A stretch of 5,883 nt of DNA from an uncultured Eubacterium sp. (lineage in GTDB: Bacteria; Bacillota; Clostridia; Lachnospirales; Lachnospiraceae): assembly GCA_900545725.1 (NCBI GenBank), contig URAI01000127.1, positions 1 through 5,883 on the forward strand, given 5' to 3'. The notes below the pieces were generated by a model. That model made no database searches and was not told the origin of the DNA. It saw nothing but the letters and a program-made list of their open reading frames with translations. Positions 1 through 5,486 of the stretch are shown piece after piece (position 1 is the first letter of the stretch; every line of letters begins with the position of its first letter). A program made the position numbers and the translations under genes.

Positions 1-550
1 GGCTTGTTCCATGGAAACCGTATCTTCTTACGCCATACTTTTCATAGTATTCACGTGGAATAGCATAAAGATAAGCCTTAGGCTCCATTGTTCCACCAAA
101 TGCTGTATCCCATACTGCTACATTTGGCTTGCCTGGCATTGCAGCTTCAACAGCTTCAATACCGATTAAGTTAGCAGGATTATGAAGAGGTCCTAAGTCA
201 AAGCACTCTCTTACAACTTTCTTAACATCTTCTGTTACAAGACAAGATTCTATATACTTCTCGCCTGCATGAAGTACTCTGTGTCCAACTGCTGCGATTT
301 CGTCTGTTGACTTAATTACACCATGTTCTGCATCCATAAGAGCATCTAACACAAGCTTAACAGCGATGTTGTGATCCTTCATAGGTGTCTCTACAACATA
401 CTTGTCCTTTCCTGTTGGCTTATGTGTAAGAATAGAACCCTCAATACCGATTCTTTCTACAAGACCCTTTGCAATAACACTTTCATCATCCATGTTAATT
501 AACTGGTACTTAAGTGATGAACTACCACAATTTAATACAAGAATATTCAT
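1..550 (-). CDS. ackA: Acetate kinase, N-terminal 183 residues (partial)
   Basis: Acetate kinase interconverts acetyl phosphate + ADP and acetate + ATP in the cytoplasm, the substrate-level phosphorylation step of acetate fermentation. The translated fragment begins MNILVLNCGSSSLKYQLI and ends YGFHGTS at the window edge, so the C-terminal half is missing only because the window stops. Residues matching the characterised Methanosarcina enzyme fall at the same numbers: Asn7, Ser10, Ser12, Lys14, Arg91 (in GHRVLHAGE), His123, Asp148 (in WDTAFGG) and His180 (in GFHGTS). The ATG at 548-550 is preceded by GGAGT (complement of 558-562) at good spacing, and MNILVLN is the usual family start. It lies downstream of pta on the same strand but 324 bp away, with its own candidate promoter in the gap, so it may be transcribed both by read-through and independently. 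No frameshift or missing catalytic residue is visible in the part present. Confidence 0.97.
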   Translation of the reverse strand, partial: MNILVLNCGSSSLKYQLINMDDESVIAKGLVERIGIEGSILTHKPTGKDKYVVETPMKDHNIAVKLVLDALMDAEHGVIKSTDEIAAVGHRVLHAGEKYIESCLVTEDVKKVVRECFDLGPLHNPANLIGIEAVEAAMPGKPNVAVWDTAFGGTMEPKAYLYAIPREYYEKYGVRRYGFHGTS

Positions 551-604
551 TATATTTACTCCATTCCTTCGTGTATTAACACGCATTTTTATTTGTAATA
601 AACT

Positions 605-647
605 GATTACAACGTGATACTGTATATATAAGCACCACGTTGTAATC
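605..647. repeat. Perfect 12-bp inverted repeat in the ackA leader
   Basis: GATTACAACGTG (605-616) is exactly mirrored by CACGTTGTAATC (636-647), with 19 nt between. It lies about 55-97 bases upstream of the ackA start. As minus-strand RNA it would form a stable 12-bp stem with a 19-nt AU-rich loop. The sequence after the stem on that strand (AGTTTATTAC) is a poor T-tract; on the plus strand the stem is followed by only TTTT. It could be a weak terminator or attenuator, an mRNA-stabilising or processing hairpin, or a DNA operator. The sequence alone does not decide. Confidence 0.65.
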
Positions 648-691
648 TTTTAGCAACTACCCATACATAGTAATGATATTAATCTTCAGGC

Positions 692-717
692 TGCATAATA
701 TATTTTATAATTATGCA
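692..717. repeat. Dyad TGCATAAT-N10-ATTATGCA over the candidate ackA promoter
   Basis: The arms at 692-699 and 710-717 are perfect 8-bp complements around a 10-bp AT-only centre. The dyad covers the proposed -10 box and most of the spacer of the ackA promoter, which is the geometry of a repressor operator. The nine bases ATTATGCAA (710-718) recur exactly at 5538-5546 in the -35 region of the UPF0237 promoter. AT-rich dyads also arise by chance, so operator function is an inference. Confidence 0.4.
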
Positions 718-724
718 ATCTCAA
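697..724 (-). promoter_or_regulatory. Candidate ackA promoter
   Basis: On the minus strand, TTGAGA (complement of 719-724; 5 of 6 to the sigma-70/sigma-A -35) is followed by a 16-bp spacer and TATATT (complement of 697-702; 5 of 6 to the -10). Transcription would start near 690 and give a leader of about 140 nt containing the 12-bp inverted repeat at 605-647. It was found by eye in AT-rich DNA, where chance matches are common. Confidence 0.45.
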
Positions 725-874
725 AATATAAAAGTTAATAGATATTCTATATCAGCTATATGTATTATCCACATTTTCCTATCTATGAATAGTAATATTT
801 TACACAATCAAATTATGCGTATAATCTAATAAGCCAATATTAAATTATTACACATTTTATAGTATCGTATAAGA

Positions 875-1876
875 CTACTTTGCTGCATTCTGAGCCTGTA
901 CAGAAGTCATTGCTACTACACCAACGATATCCTCTGCGAAACACCCTCTTGATAAGTCATTAACTGGCATTGAAAGTCCCTGAAGAACAGGACCATAAGC
1001 ACCAGCCTTAGCAAGTCTCTGAACGAGCTTATAACCGATATTACCGGCTTCAAGTGAAGGGAATACTAATGTATTAGCCTTACCTGCAACCTTGCTGTCA
1101 GGAGCCTTTAACTTAGCTACTTCTGGAACAAGTGCTGCATCTAACTGAAGTTCACCATCAACTGTAAGTTCAGGATACTTCTCATGTGCAATCTTAACTG
1201 CATCTGCTACCATTGTTACTCTGTCATGCTTAGCACTTCCATATGAAGAGAATGAAAGCATAGCAACCTTAGCATCTGCTCCTGTAAATGCTTCAAAGCT
1301 TTCTGCTGATAACATAGCTATCTCAGCAAGCTTATCTGAATCCACATCCGGATTAACAGCACAGTCAGCGAATACAAATAATCCATTTTCACCTAATTCG
1401 CAATCTGGAACTTCCATAAGGAAGAAACCTGATACACTTCCGATGCCAGGCTTAGTCTTTAATAACTGAAGTGCTGGACGGATTGTGTTACCTGTAGAAT
1501 GGCATGCACCTGAAACAGCACCATCAGCATCTCCACACTTACACATAAGGCATGCATAGTACATATAATCCTTTTCCATCTGCTCCTTAGCCTGTTCAGG
1601 TGTAACACCCTTCTTAGCTCTTAATTCAACAAACTTATCAATATATTTCTGCTTGTTAGGATCATTAAATGGATCTACTATTGTTGCTCCAGAGATATCA
1701 AATCCCTTGCTGTTTTCTGCGATCTCTTCAGGAGTACCAATAATAATAAGGTTAGCAATACCTTCCTTTAAAATCTTTTCTGCAGCTTCAAATGTTCTCT
1801 TGTCCATAGACTCTGGTAATACGATAGTCTTCTTATCTGCTTTAGCTCTTTCTTTGATTGTGTCAATAAATCCCAT
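875..1876 (-). CDS. pta: Phosphate acetyltransferase
   Basis: Pta converts acetyl-CoA + phosphate to acetyl phosphate + CoA in the cytoplasm and feeds acetate kinase, encoded next on the same strand. The 333-residue product is the normal length of the short, single-module bacterial and archaeal Pta (PTA_PTB family), without the N-terminal extension of the long enterobacterial form. Diagnostic blocks are GDADGAVSGACHSTGNTIR (about 115-133), FADCAVNPD (169-177) and the C-terminal NDLSRGCFAEDI. In the last, Ser309, Arg310 and Asp316 fall at the same numbers as the catalytic residues described for the Methanosarcina enzyme. The ATG at 1874-1876 has a very strong Shine-Dalgarno 8 bases upstream, and MGFIDTIKERAK is a typical start. 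Transcription is probably from the promoter at 1939-1967. The gene is intact. Confidence 0.97.
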   Translation of the reverse strand: MGFIDTIKERAKADKKTIVLPESMDKRTFEAAEKILKEGIANLIIIGTPEEIAENSKGFDISGATIVDPFNDPNKQKYIDKFVELRAKKGVTPEQAKEQMEKDYMYYACLMCKCGDADGAVSGACHSTGNTIRPALQLLKTKPGIGSVSGFFLMEVPDCELGENGLFVFADCAVNPDVDSDKLAEIAMLSAESFEAFTGADAKVAMLSFSSYGSAKHDRVTMVADAVKIAHEKYPELTVDGELQLDAALVPEVAKLKAPDSKVAGKANTLVFPSLEAGNIGYKLVQRLAKAGAYGPVLQGLSMPVNDLSRGCFAEDIVGVVAMTSVQAQNAAK

Positions 1877-1884
1877 GATTCTTG

Positions 1885-1894
1885 ACTCCTCCTT
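1885..1894 (-). promoter_or_regulatory. pta ribosome binding site
   Basis: AAGGAGGAGT on the minus strand, separated from the ATG by 8 bases. It is a near-perfect anti-16S match and fixes the pta start, implying high translation. Confidence 0.9.
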
Positions 1895-1938
1895 GTATTT
1901 TGAATATATTTTCCGGTTACTACCGAAATCCTATAATG

Positions 1939-1967
1939 AGTATATACCAATTTTTTCATCAAAACAA
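1939..1967 (-). promoter_or_regulatory. Candidate pta promoter
   Basis: The minus strand reads TTGTTT (complement of 1962-1967), a 17-bp spacer, then TATACT (complement of 1939-1944; 5 of 6 to the -10 consensus). The -35 is weak (3 of 6, but with the TTG core), and TTGG lies just upstream of the -10. The resulting leader would be about 55 nt. It includes a small CGGT/ACCG dyad (1914-1917 with 1922-1925) between promoter and ribosome binding site. Confidence 0.55.
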
Positions 1968-2217
1968 GGTTTTTAATGTTTAAAAAAACATGCACTTCAT
2001 TTTTTTTATAAAATATTGTATCATTATACATATTTATGGCAAATATACATATGATGTGTTGGTCAGAAAGTATCCTGAAGCTTATTAGTACTATTCAGGC
2101 TGCCTGACTTAATCTGTCTGAGTGTATTTAGAACACAGATAAGAAGAAGTTATTTTTGTATATTTTTCTATATCTGCCAACTTATACTTTAGAAAAATAA
2201 CAATTCTCAAGGAGGAT
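1968..2217. other. Divergent pta-tmcAL intergenic region, with three small inverted repeats
   Basis: No protein gene is supported here. From 2074 to 2140 three dyads follow one another: CCTGAA/TTCAGG (2074-2079 with 2094-2099), TCAGG/CCTGA around a CTG loop (2095-2099 with 2103-2107, exclusive with the first), and ATCTGT/ACAGAT (2112-2117 with 2135-2140). A later pair, AACTTAT (2179-2185) with ATAAGTT (2216-2222), competes with the first hairpin of the tmcAL leader. TATACT at 2183-2188 could be a plus-strand -10 box but lacks a convincing -35, so the tmcAL promoter is not located. AAGGAGG at 2209-2215 is a full Shine-Dalgarno sequence about 130 nt before the tmcAL start. A stretch open from 2143 to 2301 has no usable start codon. 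Confidence 0.5.
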
Positions 2218-2227
2218 AAGTTCATAA

Positions 2228-2290
2228 ATGAACTTGCTGATTTGTGCCGCAGGCGTCATAAATCAGTCTTTATCGCCAAGCCAGAGCTGA
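2228..2290 (+). CDS. Possible 20-codon upstream ORF (leader peptide)
   Basis: An ATG at 2228 opens MNLLICAAGVINQSLSPSQS, stopping at TGA 2288-2290, 55 bases before the tmcAL start. AAGGAGG (2209-2215) lies 12 bases upstream, slightly far but strong and otherwise unexplained. The reading frame crosses P1 and P2 of the leader, so ribosomes on it would melt P2 and expose or occupy the pseudoknot loop. It has no recognisable protein homology that I can name and no run of one amino acid as in classical attenuators. It contains one ATA codon, the codon that unmodified elongator tRNA(Met) can misread. Treat it as speculative. Confidence 0.25.
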   Translation: MNLLICAAGVINQSLSPSQS

Positions 2291-2335
2291 CATTGGGCTT
2301 GTGATTCCTCTGGAATTAGAAAATGCCTGCGGAAT

Positions 2336-2339
2336 GGAG
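2336..2339 (+). promoter_or_regulatory. tmcAL ribosome binding site, deciding the ATG at 2346
   Basis: GGAG sits 6 bases before the ATG at 2346-2348. It supports this start over the in-frame GTG at 2301, which would add 15 residues with no family similarity. The in-frame ATG at 2334 overlaps the site. The predicted pseudoknot ends at 2332, directly beside it. Confidence 0.75.
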
Positions 2340-2345
2340 ATTATA

Positions 2346-3647
2346 ATGAAATCAGTAGGTCTTATCACAGAATATAATCCACTTCATACAGGACATATAT
2401 ATCACATGCAGAAAGCTAAGGAAATAACAGGAGCAGACTGCTGCATTGCTGTTATGAGCGGTAATTTTGTACAAAGAGGCGAACCGGCAATTGTTAATAA
2501 ATATCTACGCTGTGCTGCTGCCATTGATGCCGGAGTGAATCTGTGCATTGAGCTTCCCTCTTTCTATGCTGTTTCAAGTGCCGAGGGCTTTGCTGATGGA
2601 GCAGTCAGACTTCTTAATTCATTAATGTGCGATTATGTTGTATTTGGAAGTGAATGTGGCAATATAGATATATTATACAAGGCAGCTGATATTTTAGTAA
2701 ATGAACCTGCTGCCTACAGAGATGAATTAAAAAGGCTTCTGTCAAAGGGCAATTCATTTCCGGCAGCCAGACAGTCAGCGCTTGTTAAATATATGACAGA
2801 ATATGAGACATTACAAAAAAGCAATAATGCACCTGTTGAAAATATAACCAATACATTATCCTCACCCAACAACACACTCGGTATTGAATATATCAAATCA
2901 ATAATAAAACATTCCTTCAATATCAAACCTTTCACCATAAAAAGAGAAGGTACGGGTTATAATGAAAATGTAATAAACGGTCTTCCCAGTGCGTCTGCTA
3001 TAAGGACACAATATTGCAGCTATATCAATTCAGAAAGTACATGCACTAATAATAACAGCAAAAAGTTCACCCTGCCCTCTGATTTATCCTCTCTGCTTCC
3101 TGGAAGCATGGCAGAGCGTATAAACGAACAGCCCCCTATATTGCTTGATGACATGACTGCTTTATTTAATTACAAAATGTCCGGATTATTCAATAAATGT
3201 CTTTACGATAAAAACAGCATCGCCAAAGAATTAAGCTCCTATATGGACATAAGCATAGAACTTGGCAACCGCATGGCTGATTGCTTTAAAGGGAACGAAC
3301 CGCTGTCGTCTTATTGTATGAATGTTAAAAGCAGACAATATACCTATTCAAGAATCTGCCGCTGCGTACTTCATATTATTCTTAACATTACTAAAATAAA
3401 TGCTGCTCATTATAGTGGTGAAAATGTTCCGTATATAAGAATACTCGGCTTTGATACAACAGGACAGAAATATCTTTCCGAAATCAAAAAGAAATGCAGT
3501 CCGCAGATTATAACTAAAACCGCCGATTATAAAGATATGCTCGTTGATGATATTTATTGCACTTCTATTTATAACCAGCTTGTATACAATAAATATAATA
3601 TGATTATAAAAGATGAATTCCGCCAGCCTGTATATAGGAAAAACTGA
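2346..3647 (+). CDS. tmcAL: tRNA(Met) cytidine acetate ligase (TmcAL, YlbM family)
   Basis: TmcAL enzymes activate free acetate with ATP to acetyl-adenylate and acetylate cytidine 34 of elongator tRNA(Met) (ac4C34), keeping AUG and AUA decoding apart; this is known for the Bacillus subtilis homologue. The 433-residue product (family about 400-430) starts MKSVGLITEYNPLHTGH, containing the nucleotidyltransferase-type HxGH motif (His14-Thr-Gly-His17). It continues with SGNFVQRGEPAI (38-49), IELPSFYAVSSAEGFA (68-83) and FGSE (100-103). Further on are PNNTLGIEYIK and GLPSASAIR, matching the family's adenylation-domain blocks. The C-terminal part is more variable and contains a short Asn/Ser-rich segment (CTNNNSKK). 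The start follows the ribosome binding site at 2336-2339 and the family's usual MK-VGLI beginning. It is divergent from pta-ackA, the acetate-forming genes, so product and substrate sit together on the chromosome. The gene is intact and ends inside a terminator hairpin. Confidence 0.93.
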   Translation: MKSVGLITEYNPLHTGHIYHMQKAKEITGADCCIAVMSGNFVQRGEPAIVNKYLRCAAAIDAGVNLCIELPSFYAVSSAEGFADGAVRLLNSLMCDYVVFGSECGNIDILYKAADILVNEPAAYRDELKRLLSKGNSFPAARQSALVKYMTEYETLQKSNNAPVENITNTLSSPNNTLGIEYIKSIIKHSFNIKPFTIKREGTGYNENVINGLPSASAIRTQYCSYINSESTCTNNNSKKFTLPSDLSSLLPGSMAERINEQPPILLDDMTALFNYKMSGLFNKCLYDKNSIAKELSSYMDISIELGNRMADCFKGNEPLSSYCMNVKSRQYTYSRICRCVLHIILNITKINAAHYSGENVPYIRILGFDTTGQKYLSEIKKKCSPQIITKTADYKDMLVDDIYCTSIYNQLVYNKYNMIIKDEFRQPVYRKN

Positions 3648-3704
3648 TACAAAATTCATGTAACATCCAATTACATAAATCATTGTATCAGCTTTTAATA
3701 TTTT
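3644..3704. terminator. Bidirectional terminator between tmcAL and UPF0210 genes
   Basis: CTGATACAA (3644-3652) pairs with TTGTATCAG (3683-3691), 9 bp. Within it ATGTAA (3658-3663) pairs with TTACAT (3671-3676) around a 7-nt loop, giving a two-tier hairpin. On the plus strand it is followed by CTTTTAATATTTT; on the minus strand the stem is followed by TTTTT (complement of the A-run at about 3639-3643). It can therefore end tmcAL and the converging UPF0210 transcript. The stem begins inside the last codons of tmcAL and includes its TGA. Confidence 0.8.
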
Positions 3705-3752
3705 ATATCCAGTTTATATCAATCCGGCATGCCAATCCCAGAATACAGCTTA

Positions 3753-5117
3753 CTAATTCTTAAAGCTATGTATAGGTGCAGGGATTCTTCCCTTTCTGTT
3801 GACAAATGCTGAACAGTCAAAGTTATTGACAGGCATTATAGGTGCATATCCTAAGAGTCCGCCAAATTCAACTGTCTCTCCAACGCCCTTGCCGACAACA
3901 GGAATTACTCTTACCGCTGTTGTCTTCTGGTTGACCATACCGATAGCAGCTTCATCAGCTATAATTCCTGATATTGTAGAAGCCTTCGTATCTCCCGGTA
4001 TAGCTATCATATCAAGACCTACAGAGCATACACATGTCATTGCTTCGAGCTTTTCTATAACTAAAGCACCATCAAGAACGGCATCTATCATTCCCTGATC
4101 TTCGCTGACCGGAATAAATGCACCACTAAGTCCACCAACATAAGAAGATGCCATTACTCCACCTTTCTTAACCTGATCATTTAATAAAGCAAGTGCTGCT
4201 GTAGTTCCCGGTGCACCAGCTCTTGCAAGTCCGATTTCTTCAAGAATATCAGCTACACTGTCACCTATTGCTGGAGTCGGAGCAAGTGATAAATCAATTA
4301 TTCCAAATGGAACACCAAGTCTTTTTGAAGCTTCCTGCGCCACAAGCTGTCCAACTCTTGTAATCTTAAATGCAGTCTTTTTAATAGTTTCACAAAGCAC
4401 TTCAAAGCTTTCGCCTCTTACCTTCTCAAGTGCATATTTTACAACACCAGGACCACTGACACCTACATTTATTATGGCATCATCTTCTGACACTCCATGG
4501 AAAGCACCCGCCATAAACGGATTATCATCAGGTGCATTACATAATACAACAAGCTTAGCACATCCAAGTGAATCGTCTTCCTTAGTATACTCTGCTGTTT
4601 CCTTGATAATCTCACCCATAAGTCTTACAGCATCCATATTAATACCGGTCTTAGTAGAACCTACATTAACAGAGCTGCATATCAATTCTGTACATGCAAG
4701 AGCTTTAGGAATTGAACGGATAAGAAGCTCATCACTCTTAGTCATGCCCTTTGATACTATTGCAGAATATCCGCCGATAAAATTAACTCCGACCTCATGT
4801 GCAGCCTTATCAATTGTCTTAGCAATAGTTACATAATCATCAGGTGTCTTACAGGCAGCTGCACCAACGAGTGAAATAGGTGTTATTGATATACGCTTAT
4901 TAACAATTGGCACACCAAATTCCTTTGCTATATCTTCACCTGTTGATACAAGATCCTTTGCAAGTGTTGTTATCTTTTTATATATTTTTTCATTAACTTC
5001 ATCAAGATTATCACTGGCACAGTCAAGAAGGTTAATACCCATTGTTATTGTTCTGACATCGAGATTTTCCTGCTCAACCATCTTATTTGTTTCATTAACT
5101 TCAAAAATGTTTATCAT
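3753..5117 (-). CDS. UPF0210 / DUF711 family protein
   Basis: This is a soluble cytoplasmic protein of a widely conserved family whose biochemical function is not established; it is often labelled 'PFL family' because of a fold resemblance to pyruvate formate-lyase-type barrels. At 454 residues it has the normal family length. Recognisable family blocks are DVRTITMGINLLDC (about 20-33), SSVNVGSTKTGIN (148-160), CNAPDDNPFMAGAFHG (193-208), NVGVSGPGVV (217-226), a Cys-rich CVCSVGLDMIAIPGDT (362-377), GKGVGETVEFGGLLG (409-423) and the terminal NRKGRIPAPIHSF. No signal peptide or membrane segment is apparent, and I see no C-terminal glycyl-radical RVxGY-type motif, so a radical enzyme mechanism is not supported. 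It lies 16 bp downstream of the UPF0237 ACT gene, with a modest AAAGGTT ribosome site (complement of 5126-5132), so the two are almost surely one operon. Family assignment is firm; function is open. Confidence 0.93.
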   Translation of the reverse strand: MINIFEVNETNKMVEQENLDVRTITMGINLLDCASDNLDEVNEKIYKKITTLAKDLVSTGEDIAKEFGVPIVNKRISITPISLVGAAACKTPDDYVTIAKTIDKAAHEVGVNFIGGYSAIVSKGMTKSDELLIRSIPKALACTELICSSVNVGSTKTGINMDAVRLMGEIIKETAEYTKEDDSLGCAKLVVLCNAPDDNPFMAGAFHGVSEDDAIINVGVSGPGVVKYALEKVRGESFEVLCETIKKTAFKITRVGQLVAQEASKRLGVPFGIIDLSLAPTPAIGDSVADILEEIGLARAGAPGTTAALALLNDQVKKGGVMASSYVGGLSGAFIPVSEDQGMIDAVLDGALVIEKLEAMTCVCSVGLDMIAIPGDTKASTISGIIADEAAIGMVNQKTTAVRVIPVVGKGVGETVEFGGLLGYAPIMPVNNFDCSAFVNRKGRIPAPIHSFKN

Positions 5118-5133
5118 AATAGTTTAACCTTTC

Positions 5134-5406
5134 TTAAATTCTATGCATCATATCAAATATCTCTTCACGCTGGCACTTAATAGATACACCAATCTCTTCA
5201 CCTATCTTATCAAGTGATGATATAACTTCGTCAAAATTCTGTACAGAATCTGTTGTGTCAACAATCATCATCATATTAAAATAACCAGATACAATTGTCT
5301 GTGAAATATCAAGGATATTAATCTTTGTATCTGCAAGATATGAACACACCTTTGCAATAATTCCTACAGTATCCTTACCAACTACGGTTATAACGCATTT
5401 TCTCAT
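5134..5406 (-). CDS. ACT domain-containing protein, UPF0237 family
   Basis: A 90-residue protein consisting of a single ACT domain: MRKCVITVVGKDTVGIIAKV, then SYLADTKINILDISQTIVSG, then FNMMMIVD. This is the beta-alpha-beta-beta-alpha-beta pattern with the Gly-Lys-Asp-x-x-Gly-Ile turn that binds small ligands, often amino acids, in this superfamily. The length matches the UPF0237 family (about 88-90). The ATG at 5404-5406 was chosen because GGAGG lies 6 bases upstream; an in-frame ATG at 5427 would put that site inside the gene and add seven non-conserved residues. It is the first gene of an operon with UPF0210, a pairing seen widely in Firmicutes. A ligand-sensing or regulatory role for its partner is plausible but inferred. 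It resembles GcvR-type ACT regulators but has only one ACT copy. Confidence 0.92.
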   Translation of the reverse strand: MRKCVITVVGKDTVGIIAKVCSYLADTKINILDISQTIVSGYFNMMMIVDTTDSVQNFDEVISSLDKIGEEIGVSIKCQREEIFDMMHRI

Positions 5407-5412
5407 TTCAAT

Positions 5413-5417
5413 CCTCC
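5413..5417 (-). promoter_or_regulatory. UPF0237 ribosome binding site, deciding the start
   Basis: GGAGG on the minus strand, 6 bases from the ATG at 5406. It excludes the upstream ATG at 5427 as the main start. Confidence 0.85.
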
Positions 5418-5486
5418 ATATCTGCATATCATCTGCAAAAAGCTTATTAGATTTACCCTGCTGTAAAATTGTAAATATTTTAGTAC

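Larger units (their letters stand above)
551..874. other. pta-ackA intergenic gap (324 bp), AT-rich, no gene
   Basis: No credible ORF or RNA gene is visible on either strand. The gap holds a candidate ackA promoter, a dyad overlapping it and a 12-bp inverted repeat, each listed separately. There is no strong hairpin with a T-tract directly after the pta stop. The only dyads there are short and AT-rich (TTATA/TATAA in 857-872 and ATTAT/ATAAT in 813-826), so read-through from pta into ackA looks possible. The length is odd because pta and ackA are usually close together. Confidence 0.7.
2218..2345 (+). promoter_or_regulatory. Structured tmcAL mRNA leader with predicted loop-to-RBS pseudoknot
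   Basis: Four pairings can be read directly. P1 is AAGTTCAT/ATGAACTT (2218-2225 with 2228-2235, 8 bp). P2 is a 10-bp stem, CTGATTTGTG with CATAAATCAG (2237-2246 with 2257-2266, one G-U), closing a loop of exactly 10 nt, CCGCAGGCGT (2247-2256). The pseudoknot pairs all ten loop bases with ATGCCTGCGG (2323-2332, one G-U), ending 3 bases before the GGAG of tmcAL. P3 is CAAGCC/GGCTTG (2277-2282 with 2296-2301), which excludes the alternatives CCAGAG/CTCTGG (2281-2286 with 2308-2313) and ATTCC/GGAAT (2304-2308 with 2312-2316). The GC-rich pairing elements stand out in an AT-rich gap. Position and geometry suggest translational control of tmcAL. I do not recognise TPP, SAM, purine, c-di-GMP, T-box or other common riboswitch cores. 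A ribosomal or small-RNA regulator, or chance, remains possible. Confidence 0.5.

Noticed and set aside
1653..1976. Plus-strand ORF opposite the start of pta, and similar long frames opposite ackA, tmcAL and UPF0210
   Set aside because: They are antisense or out-of-frame shadows of well-identified genes, without ribosome binding sites or recognisable products.
2244..2266. Resemblance of TCATAA in the leader to an elongator tRNA(Met) anticodon loop
   Set aside because: The flanking bases do not form an anticodon stem around it and no D or T arm is present. The six-base match is not evidence of tRNA mimicry.
2143..2301. 53-codon open stretch (KFINELADLCRRRHKSVFIA in part) upstream of tmcAL
   Set aside because: There is no ATG or GTG start in frame, the only TTG lacks a ribosome site, and it crosses the structured leader. 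It looks protein-like only over a short stretch.
2301..2345. Upstream GTG start for tmcAL adding 15 residues
   Set aside because: The family begins with MK-VGLI at 2346, which has its own GGAG. The GTG has no ribosome binding site, and the extension overlaps the predicted RNA pairing arms.
3753..5117. Glycyl-radical enzyme (pyruvate formate-lyase) annotation for the UPF0210 protein
   Set aside because: No C-terminal glycyl-radical motif and no adjacent activating enzyme are seen. The 'PFL' label reflects fold resemblance only.
5407..5427. ATG at 5427 as start of the UPF0237 gene
   Set aside because: The GGAGG site would then be inside the gene, the added residues are not conserved, and the 90-residue form matches the family length.
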